The translations under genes were made by a program, and so were the position numbers. A DNA stretch of 64,000 bases, taken from positions 62,001-126,000 of the forward strand of contig NZ_AKKC02000011.1 in the NCBI RefSeq assembly GCF_000282095.2, written 5' to 3'. Source of the DNA: Rhizobium sp. CF080. GTDB lineage: Bacteria; Pseudomonadota; Alphaproteobacteria; Rhizobiales; Rhizobiaceae. This document shows positions 35,768 to 42,849 of this stretch, one piece after another (positions within the stretch are counted from its first letter, which is position 1; each line of letters opens with the position of its first letter). Below the pieces are notes generated by a model. The model saw only the letters and a program-made list of their open reading frames with translations, did not search any database and was not told the DNA's origin.

Positions 35768-38470
35768 CTACGTTACAATGGATGGGTCACTATTGCTGAC
35801 GCTGGAGACGAGTCTAATTCTTGCGTCTTTTGCAAGGGCTTTTTCGAAGACATAGTCTCTCTCTGCCTGCGGGTCATGTGGCCATTTTCCCTCAGCCTGA
35901 AGAAGATTTGGCATTCTCCGAACAATGTGCCCCGAAGCGAAGAAATCAAACCCATAGATGGTAAGGGAAGCGAGTTGAGTACGTCTGAGATAGTCAATCC
36001 ATATGAGGCCTGATGTAGGTTCGATCGAAAATTCATCTCGCAATTCCCGGTAGATAAACGCCGGCAGCTTGAAAATCTTCCTATTTAAGATCAACCAAGG
36101 CGAGAGGTGTTCAAAAGCAGGATGACATGCAACAGTTCGACAATCGAACAAGGGAGCGTAGAAAAGCTGTCGTTCTCGGTCGCTTGTCGAACAAGACCAG
36201 ATGTCGGTTCTTCGCCCCGTCGCAGCAACACTCGTAAAGGCATTGGCTACATCCTCAGGAGTGTCCGGTTTCAGCAGTACCAATTGCTCAGCGCCGCTTG
36301 ATTTGCCGTCCAGAAATGTCCCGTGTATAAATTCTGGAGGAAGGTGGGTTCCTTGAGGCGTTTTTGATACAGTCAGCGGATAACCCAAGTTCATCCGTAT
36401 CACTATGTCATGGGCGTCAATTTCGCTTCCCAAATTGGTCTGCTTCAGCGACGAGGCATTCCCGACTAAGGCAACCGTCTTGCCCCGGAGATAACCTTCA
36501 TCGAACCGAGAAATCCAAGGCGCCTTAACACCCGAACTAAGGTGATCGAAGGAGCGCTTTTTAATCCGCCTTTTGTATATTCCTGCTGTCTTCTGAAGTC
36601 GACGTATTAGATAACGAGCCTGAGCGCGCAGTTCCTTAAGCGGGTATCCGGCAGGTGCCTTCTGCAAATTGACGCCGCGCCATGCTGCTGTCTCATCGAG
36701 CGCGAGGTTATCATATATCGGGTTCTCTCCCCATTTCGGAGGCGCCGTACGATCCAACTCAAGGTTGATTTTTTCTTCGTGGAGCTTGTATCCCGCGTGG
36801 AAAACGTACCACGATATAAATCGCAGATAACGTTCCCAACGGATGTCTTCATTTTCTTCAATTGCTTTAGCATAAGAAGCGGAAAAGTTCTGTCGATTGG
36901 CATTTATTACTGCAGAATCATAGATCGATCGTCCAAAGGACAGTACCGGCCTATTGTAGATCATTGCTTCAAAGCCTACCCCACTATTGATGATGGCAAC
37001 GGCTTTTGCTTTTGCTAATGCATCATGAATGTGCCCGCCCACGCTAAATTTGACAAAATTTGAACTATACTGCTTTCGCGAATCCTCAAAAAGGCTCGTT
37101 TCATCATATGGATGTTTTCGAAATACCACATTGGTTTTTTCCCGCTCCGCAAAAGTGGCAAGCGTTTCAACATAGTCTTCAAGGGTGACGGCGCCGTGGT
37201 AGATCAATGCGTCGTCTCCAGGGACCTGAAGAGGGGCAAGTAATTCGATCTCTGACAGGTCTTTGCTCGAAGCTTTCTTCTGGGGGGCTTTTGTTATCCT
37301 TTCTTTACGTATTTTGGCGATAAAATCTTCCACACGATCGTCGAGTTGATGTGCCTCAAAATCTTTCCGCCCATAGAGGCTGGAGGAAGCCCCCCAGCCA
37401 TCCGCGTCCGCCGTGAATAAATCAGGTAGCAGTTCCTGCATGTAATATAGCGTATTGGTGCCGCCAAGTTGTCGTCTTATCATGTGAGGCAGATAGACCG
37501 CAGATGCTTCTGCAAAAGTGTTGACCGCCGCCGCGTTTATTTCCCACTGTGGCAGAGCTACAATTCGTGTATTTTCTCCTTCGGCGTCAGCGAGCTTGGC
37601 AATAAGCTGAGACATATGGCGCCAATACATTCTGCCTGGCCGAGAAATCCGATCAACTCTCCGTTTAAATGAGTTATTCTTAAGGTTTCTCTTGGTGCCA
37701 ACGTCCTGCTTTGGGAAGAAAATTACCTGTGTCGGCGGCTGTTCAAACCGATCCCTTAATTTTCGCCGAATTTCAGCAGTTCGCGGACCTTCCTTTTTAT
37801 CCGGATCAAGTGGAGAGAAGATATACGCTCCAGATTTGTGGCTCCGGTCTGCATACTTTCCTGGCAAAGCGGCCAATCTGATGAAACTCCTGCAGTTCTG
37901 TAAGCTGGAGTACAGAGCTCGCCGCTCATCTTTTTCCGTAATATCTCCGCCGGTGCAAGATTGGAGGTGAGAAATGACTTCTTCTAAAAAGCATCCGGTT
38001 CGAGTATTCGGCGCGAGCCATAATGACTTGGGAAAAACGCGTTCCCAACGCTTTTTTTTGTTGAATGTAAGTTTTAACGCGCAGTCACACTTCTGCAGTT
38101 CCGCAGGAAGAGGGGTCAGATCACGGTAAACCAATGATCCCACATCCAGTAGCAAGGTAGGGATCTTTGTCAGTGCGAGCACGTTTTTCGCTATGATATA
38201 ACGCTGCAAGGCCAGCGGGGAGGAACTGCGGGAGAGTTCAAGCTCGTATAAAGTCACGCTTAGAAGCTTAGCGGCTAAACCAGATAATCTTTCGCGTGCT
38301 GAGGCGTCAGCGTCGACCAAGCAAACGATGATTCGAGTGTCGGGAGAATTGATCTCCATAGATCGAACCAGATCTTCCCCATCATTTTCAAACTCTTTAG
38401 CCGTGCACACGACCAAAATCTGCCAAAAGTGAAGGTCGTTTCGCTCTCGGCTAACCTGCCTTATATTCAT
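35768..38470 (-). CDS. Multidomain glycosyltransferase: GT-A-like, Capsule_synth-like and GT29 sialyltransferase-like
   Basis: The protein has 900 residues. Residues ~15-230 resemble a nucleotide-sugar transferase fold (LALQRYIIAKNVLALTKIPTLLLDVGSLVYRDL). Residues ~250-620 resemble the KpsS/KpsC capsule family (LIYHGAVTLEDYVETLATFA, VVFRKHPYDETS, AIINSGVGFEAMIYNRPVLSFG). Residues ~665-895 carry sialyltransferase-type motifs: VALVGNASSL...EIDAHDIVIRMN (motif L-like), EPTSGLIWIDYLRR...IYGFDFF (motif S-like) and H866-x4-E871 (motif VS, HDPQAE). All three motifs are in the order seen in GT29. Both recognised families use CMP-activated sugars, suggesting one enzyme adding successive acidic sugars. 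The sugar itself is unknown. Base composition is AT-richer than the core genes. Confidence 0.8.
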   Translation of the reverse strand: MNIRQVSRERNDLHFWQILVVCTAKEFENDGEDLVRSMEINSPDTRIIVCLVDADASARERLSGLAAKLLSVTLYELELSRSSSPLALQRYIIAKNVLALTKIPTLLLDVGSLVYRDLTPLPAELQKCDCALKLTFNKKKRWERVFPKSLWLAPNTRTGCFLEEVISHLQSCTGGDITEKDERRALYSSLQNCRSFIRLAALPGKYADRSHKSGAYIFSPLDPDKKEGPRTAEIRRKLRDRFEQPPTQVIFFPKQDVGTKRNLKNNSFKRRVDRISRPGRMYWRHMSQLIAKLADAEGENTRIVALPQWEINAAAVNTFAEASAVYLPHMIRRQLGGTNTLYYMQELLPDLFTADADGWGASSSLYGRKDFEAHQLDDRVEDFIAKIRKERITKAPQKKASSKDLSEIELLAPLQVPGDDALIYHGAVTLEDYVETLATFAEREKTNVVFRKHPYDETSLFEDSRKQYSSNFVKFSVGGHIHDALAKAKAVAIINSGVGFEAMIYNRPVLSFGRSIYDSAVINANRQNFSASYAKAIEENEDIRWERYLRFISWYVFHAGYKLHEEKINLELDRTAPPKWGENPIYDNLALDETAAWRGVNLQKAPAGYPLKELRAQARYLIRRLQKTAGIYKRRIKKRSFDHLSSGVKAPWISRFDEGYLRGKTVALVGNASSLKQTNLGSEIDAHDIVIRMNLGYPLTVSKTPQGTHLPPEFIHGTFLDGKSSGAEQLVLLKPDTPEDVANAFTSVAATGRRTDIWSCSTSDRERQLFYAPLFDCRTVACHPAFEHLSPWLILNRKIFKLPAFIYRELRDEFSIEPTSGLIWIDYLRRTQLASLTIYGFDFFASGHIVRRMPNLLQAEGKWPHDPQAERDYVFEKALAKDARIRLVSSVSNSDPSIVT

Positions 38471-38657
38471 TTTTCAGATTAACTCCATACCGACGGCGAG
38501 CAGGCAGAGTTTCAATGAATGAAGACTCCGCTTCAAATTAACGTCGCGCTTTCAATCCGTACTTTAGATTTCCGGTAAGCAACGACTAAGAGAATAACTA
38601 AAAGGACGTTGGTAGCCGGCCGTTTCAAGAACCGGAATCGGCACCGCTCAGGGCCGA

Positions 38658-39482
38658 TTACCGCCACCATTTCTCCTTTCGAGAAGAATAAAGATCGCTT
38701 TGACGGCTTTTCCCTTCTTCTTTCCGGTCGCCTTTTAGATGGTCGAGGTAACCACCGAGGACGCTGTTGATAAAGATATGGCCTGTGGCGCTATCGGAGC
38801 CAAGGTATTTAAACTGCGCCTCATTATTTCGTTCCATCTCTTTTACGATATGCCAAAATACAAAGCTGTCATGGCTCTCTTTGAGTTCCAAGAACTTGCC
38901 GGTCAAATACATCTGCTCAAAGCGGTCAGTAAATTCTAGTATTTTAGGGTGTTTCAGGTTGTAACCCACCCACCCACATTCAGGATAACTCTTGCGGTTT
39001 AAGTAGGCCGAGAGCTGACTATTCCGGGGCGCCAGTTTATTGAGCAAATAAAGGGGAATGTCGGTGTGAGTGACTGTATCCGCATCCAGCCAAACCAATT
39101 GATCGTATTGGTTCCGCGTCCGTATAATCGCGTCCGTTACGGCAAAAACCTTGTTGCAGAAACGAACCGCGTCCCAGCGAAAGTTATTCTCCCCGCCTTT
39201 TCCATGGGGGTCAGTGCCGTTCGCGAAAGGATTTCTTCCGAATTCCTTTCGGAACTGGAGGAGCTTCGGAAGAGATGCCGTTTGCTCCAACACAACTACA
39301 CGAGGGTCTTGTTGCTCCACCTCAACGTCTTCTGCATAGACGAACAGAGTGACGTCTTTGGGCCAGTGACGCAAAAACGATTCAATAGACCGCCTGCCAT
39401 AAGCTTCGTATCCATCACGATGAAACGTTGTGACGACCGCATGCCTCAACGGCTTGAGGCCCCATATGCGTGAGAGAAACAT
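38658..39482 (-). CDS. Glycosyltransferase (GT-A fold, DxD type)
   Basis: The protein has 274 residues and no signal peptide. RHAVVTTFHRDGYEAYGRRSIESFLRHWP at the N-terminus and QLVWLDADTVTHTDIPLYLL near 130 (DAD metal/nucleotide site) point to a GT-A-fold transferase. The sugar specificity cannot be told. It lies between two other glycosyltransferase genes of the same block. Confidence 0.75.
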   Translation of the reverse strand: MFLSRIWGLKPLRHAVVTTFHRDGYEAYGRRSIESFLRHWPKDVTLFVYAEDVEVEQQDPRVVVLEQTASLPKLLQFRKEFGRNPFANGTDPHGKGGENNFRWDAVRFCNKVFAVTDAIIRTRNQYDQLVWLDADTVTHTDIPLYLLNKLAPRNSQLSAYLNRKSYPECGWVGYNLKHPKILEFTDRFEQMYLTGKFLELKESHDSFVFWHIVKEMERNNEAQFKYLGSDSATGHIFINSVLGGYLDHLKGDRKEEGKSRQSDLYSSRKEKWWR

Positions 39483-39504
39483 CTATTCCTCTTCAATTCG
39501 CGAA

Positions 39505-40197
39505 TCAAATTCTCTGCGCGACGAAATTGGCTTCCCCCAAAAGAGATCTCCATTCGTCCGCGTAATCACAATTGGCATAATCGTTGAAATAGGGGCCACC
39601 TTCTGTGTAGTGAACCAAGGCGGCATTCTGGTCATGGTCGTAAACTCCCACAAGATGATTCCATTTCAACGGGAGGTCGCCAATTAGATGATCGCCCTCC
39701 AGCCACTTAAATTGATGAAGTTCCAAGCCTGTTCGGGTGGAGACATATTCAGGTGTGAGAGATTGGCAGCGCTTGTTGTTGAACATCATAACGCTTGACC
39801 AATTTTTCTTTTCGTACTTCGTCTGCACCTGCCCCAGAAATTTTGTATCCTCCTTAGGCTGGTAGTCATGCTTGCAGCACATTACAGAATAATTGTCGTC
39901 TCTTAGCGACCAAAGTTCCGCGATGTCGGCCCTGGCAAGCATGTCGCAGTCCATGAATATTGACCATCCTTCATAATCCGAAATATAAGGAGTCAAAAAG
40001 CGGCTGAATGAGAACTCAGTGGATTGGAGGTTGTTTCTGTCTCTTTTGAAAATATTCTGCATATGCTGAAGAGCTATCGGCGTTATTTTGAGCGGAAGTG
40101 TTGAGTGCTTTATTAAGCTTTGAGACAAAACGTGGTAAGCTACCACTTCTTTGGAATCGTAACCAATAAAGATGTTGACAGTTTTCTGATCGCTCAT
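39505..40197 (-). CDS. Glycosyltransferase (GT8-like)
   Basis: The protein has 230 residues: NIFIGYDSKEVVAYHVLSQSLIKHSTLPLKITPI at the N-terminus, STEFSFSRFLTPYISDYEGWSIFMDCDMLARADIAELW (DCD motif near residue 83) and a C-terminal ALVHYTEGGPYF with the second metal-ligand His. These are features of GT8-type retaining transferases. It is the first gene of the minus-strand block, so the promoter should lie in the AT-rich gap to the right. Confidence 0.78.
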   Translation of the reverse strand: MSDQKTVNIFIGYDSKEVVAYHVLSQSLIKHSTLPLKITPIALQHMQNIFKRDRNNLQSTEFSFSRFLTPYISDYEGWSIFMDCDMLARADIAELWSLRDDNYSVMCCKHDYQPKEDTKFLGQVQTKYEKKNWSSVMMFNNKRCQSLTPEYVSTRTGLELHQFKWLEGDHLIGDLPLKWNHLVGVYDHDQNAALVHYTEGGPYFNDYANCDYADEWRSLLGEANFVAQRI

Positions 40198-40773
40198 AGC
40201 CTTATCCTGTGTCCAATTCTTTCGCGAAATTTCATTGCGCTTGGTTTGGCCCGTGGCCGGATATGTTGAAACCTAAAGTGGACAGCAAATCAACCCTCCC
40301 TTTGGGGCGCGGTGCAACTTATTGGATTATGAAGCTCTCTGCGGCGCCTTATGTGTATAACTTGTGGTCGTGGGGCGAAGTCGAGGTTAAATTTATTCCT
40401 TTTTGTGATTTTTTTTTGAAATTATCTGATTATATTTATTAAAATCGGTTATTGGCATCTGTTGGTGCTCAATGACTTACTTAAGAAAATAATATACATA
40501 TTGGTATTTTTGTTAATTTTACTGCTTTTCGGTATTTTGTTATTATTCGCATTATTTTTGTTTAGCGAGTTTCTTCCCCGAAGCGGAGCGGTCAGTCCAT
40601 AAGCCGTCTCGATAATATTGAACTGCTTGTTCTTCCTTTAATCATTTGGATGCCAGCATGCATCTCGCGAACTTGTAGTTGCGGTGCTGTCCTAGATCAA
40701 ATGCTAGGGCCACGGCAACCCTAAGCGCTTCGATTGTCTGGCCGTTCTTAAGGGGTATACCAACCCTCATTGA
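40198..40773. promoter_or_regulatory. AT-rich gap upstream of the polysaccharide block
   Basis: No gene is supported. From about 40380 to 40570 the sequence is strikingly AT-rich (runs such as TGATTTTTTTTTGAAATTATC), unlike the rest of the window. Being directly upstream of the first gene of the 40197-24440 block, it probably carries its promoter and could be the target of a silencer such as MucR/Ros, known to act on AT-rich exopolysaccharide promoters in rhizobia. The regulator is inference. Confidence 0.45.
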
Positions 40774-40985
40774 TCAGAACCCTTTCGCCCGTTGGTATCG
40801 GCTAATCGACATGATCTTCCGGGTCCTGGAGTGTTTTCCAAGCATAGCAGCAGTGGTCGACGATATCCTCGTAGGACTTGAAGACGCGGTTTGAGAGCCA
40901 GTTGTTCCTCATGAGCTGCCGGCGATTTGGGCGGGAGTGGCAGGATGGTGATGTTTTCTGGGACGACGAGATTGTTGGACATGTG
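40774..40985 (-). pseudogene. IS630-family transposase C-terminal relic
   Basis: Minus-strand reading gives VPENITILPLPPKSP, then after a small deletion MRNNWLSNRVFKSYEDIVDHCCYAWKTLQ, and in a shifted frame KIMSISRYQRAKGF followed by TGA at 40776-40774. This matches the C-terminus of IS630 transposases (LPPKSPELNPVENIWQ, SYDDIVEHCC, RIMSIG). The catalytic Glu segment is deleted. Confidence 0.75.
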
Positions 40986-41113
40986 CCATCCAGCCTGATG
41001 TCAGTACCGGAGCAATACTCCCCATTAGTGCCGTTTGAATCTTCCCCGGTGGCGCGTCGTCGCCGATACTCTTTCCGAAGGGGATGTTGGTGATCAAGCT
41101 GAGGGAGACGATC

Positions 41114-41251
41114 ATGATCCTGAATCTGCATCAGCAGGGCCTGACGGTGTCAGCCATTTCCAGAGAAACAGGCATCGACCGCAAGACGGTGCGCAAGTAT
41201 ATCGAGCGGGGCCTTGGTCACGCGCCGCAAGCGGCGGCGCAACAGGGCTGA
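41114..41251 (+). pseudogene. N-terminal HTH fragment of a transposase
   Basis: The 45-residue frame MILNLHQQGLTVSAISRETGIDRKTVRKYIERGLGHAPQ is a transposase helix-turn-helix like those of IS21-type IstA proteins. It ends at TGA 41249-41251, where unrelated IS481-type sequence begins. It is probably the junction of two broken elements. Confidence 0.6.
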
Positions 41252-41261
41252 AGGAACGACG

Positions 41262-42045
41262 CTTTCCAATCCCGGCCAGGCCAACGATCTCTGGTGCGCC
41301 GATTACAAGGGGTGAGTTCACGCTCGCCGACAAACGCTATTGCTACCCGCTGACGATCACCGATTTCGCCAGTCGCTATCTCCTGGCCTGCGAAGCCCTT
41401 TACACGACCAAGGAAGTCTACGGCTTCACCGTGTTCGAGCGCGCCTTCAAGGAGTTCGGTCTGCCCAGGGCGATCAGGACCGACAATGGCGTACCCTTCG
41501 CCGGCCCAAACGGACTGTTCAATCTGTCGCGGCTGGCGGTGTGGTGGCTCAGGCTCGGCATCGGCATCGAGCGCATCAAGTCGGGCAACCCGCAGCAGAA
41601 CGGCCGCCATGAGCGCATGCATCTGACACTGAAACTTGAGACAACCAAGCCGGCCGGAGACAATTTCGACGACTTCGTCGAGGAATTCGAGACCGAGCGG
41701 CCCCATCAGGGGCTCGGCATGGCTTGCCCGGCAGAACGCTACGACGCTTCACCGCGACCCTATCGCGGCCTGCCGGATCTGGACTATCCATTCCACGATC
41801 AGACGGTCATCGTCACCACATGCAACCGCATCTGCTACAAGCGCACGAAAATCAATCTCAGCCATGTCTTCGCAGGCCAGGCCGTCGGCATCAAACCGGT
41901 CAAAGACCGCATCTGGCTCGCAAGCTTCATGGATTACGACCTGGGATACGATGACGAGACATGTAGGCTCGAACCTTTGCCGAACCCTTTCGGCCCGAAA
42001 GTTGTTACCTATGTCTCAGGAATAAAACGTAACCTATGTGTCCAG
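41262..42045 (+). pseudogene. IS481-family transposase, 5'-truncated and frameshifted
   Basis: The reading begins LSNPGQANDLWCADYKG (first catalytic Asp), shifts frame by an extra base near 41310 and continues GEFTLADKRYCYPLTITDFASRYLLACEAL, RTDNGVPFAGP (second Asp), NPQQNGRHERMHLTLK (Glu) and PYRGLPDLDYPFHD to the end of the family profile. The first ~100 residues are missing. An IS481-like terminal repeat (TATGTCTCAGGAATAAAACG) lies near 42010-42030, just before the tRNA gene. Confidence 0.8.
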
Positions 42046-42062
42046 AACGGACCCAAAAACAG

Positions 42063-42136
42063 TGGCTGGGGCGCCTGGATTCGAACCAGGGATGACGGTA
42101 CCAAAAACCGTTGCCTTACCGCTTGGCGACGCCCCA
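42063..42136 (-). tRNA. tRNA-Gln (anticodon TTG)
   Basis: Minus-strand sequence begins TGGGGCGTCGCCAAGCGG at 42136 and ends GCGCCCCAGCCA at 42063. The acceptor stem TGGGGCG pairs with CGCCCCA and CCA is encoded. The D-loop (AAGCGGTAAGGC), anticodon stem and loop (ACGGTTTTTGGTACCGT, anticodon TTG) and T-arm (CTGGTTCGAATCCAG) are intact. Its 3' end points toward the mobile island on the left, the side on which tRNA-targeting elements integrate. Confidence 0.96.
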
Positions 42137-42849
42137 ACGTGATGGCAGCAATCACATGCCGTTCCACGAATGCGGCTTGCTCTAGCAAAGCTTCATTCAA
42201 CGGGCAATCGTGCTCGTGCGGTTTTCGTTGAAATCTCCTATTTCATTTATGCCCAGCCGCGACGAGGACCAAGCGCACCTGATCATGTTCAATCTCGTTG
42301 CGTGCAAAGGCGGAGGCGTATCGACAGCGTCTTGGGCTCGCACAGGATAGGGCAAAGCAATAGGACCCCGGTGCCTTGGGGGTCGGCATGCTTTACTAGG
42401 CCTCCGCGATGGTCTTTGGGGCATAGCGGCGGTCTGATTTAGACACTTTCCCTCGCGCAGTACCGGCGACATTAATCAAGGTCGGATTGAACCAGCCCGA
42501 TACTATGTGCTTTCCCTGATGTGCCCCCCACGAATTCCCTGTTAATGTTTTAGGGAATTTCATCCGCAAAGATCTGAATCGTCTGCGAAATCCCGGTTAT
42601 TAATCGGCGCAGAACGTCCGAATCTTGCGTTTTCCCTGTAAATGGGCGTTATCAGGGAAAATGCACACTGAGACCCGTACGCCCCCCACTGCCACCACCA
42701 GTGTTCGGTCCTGTCGAGATTACGAGGCGAGCGGGTGCAAATCCCGGTGCCGCAGACCATCGGGTGTTGTACGGGCCTTAGAATGCTTGAGTTTTGAATG
42801 GCAAGATGGTGGATTGGACACGGTTCTGCCACCGCCCCGAGGCACGCGT
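42137..42849. other. Intergenic region between tRNA-Gln and the penicillin-binding protein gene
   Basis: About 700 bases without a supported gene. The left half has no recognisable feature. The middle holds the TTCCCTG repeat cluster listed separately. Short frames here do not resemble proteins. Confidence 0.5.
42512..42659. repeat. Cluster of five TTCCCTG repeats in both orientations
   Basis: TTCCCTG occurs at 42512-42518, 42535-42541 and 42632-42638. The complement AGGGAA lies at 42552-42557 and CAGGGAA at 42653-42659. Two pairs form hairpins: AATTCCCT/AGGGAATT (42533-42540 and 42552-42559) and TTCCCTG/CAGGGAA (42632-42638 and 42653-42659). The copies are spaced unevenly and no gene overlaps them. 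Confidence 0.7.

Noticed and set aside
42197..42472. 91-codon minus-strand frame after tRNA-Gln
   Set aside because: No ribosome site, no recognisable motif, and random-like composition.
42512..42659. CRISPR array
   Set aside because: The repeats are only 7-8 bases, occur in both orientations and have irregular spacing; no cas genes are present. No CRISPR array was found elsewhere in the window.
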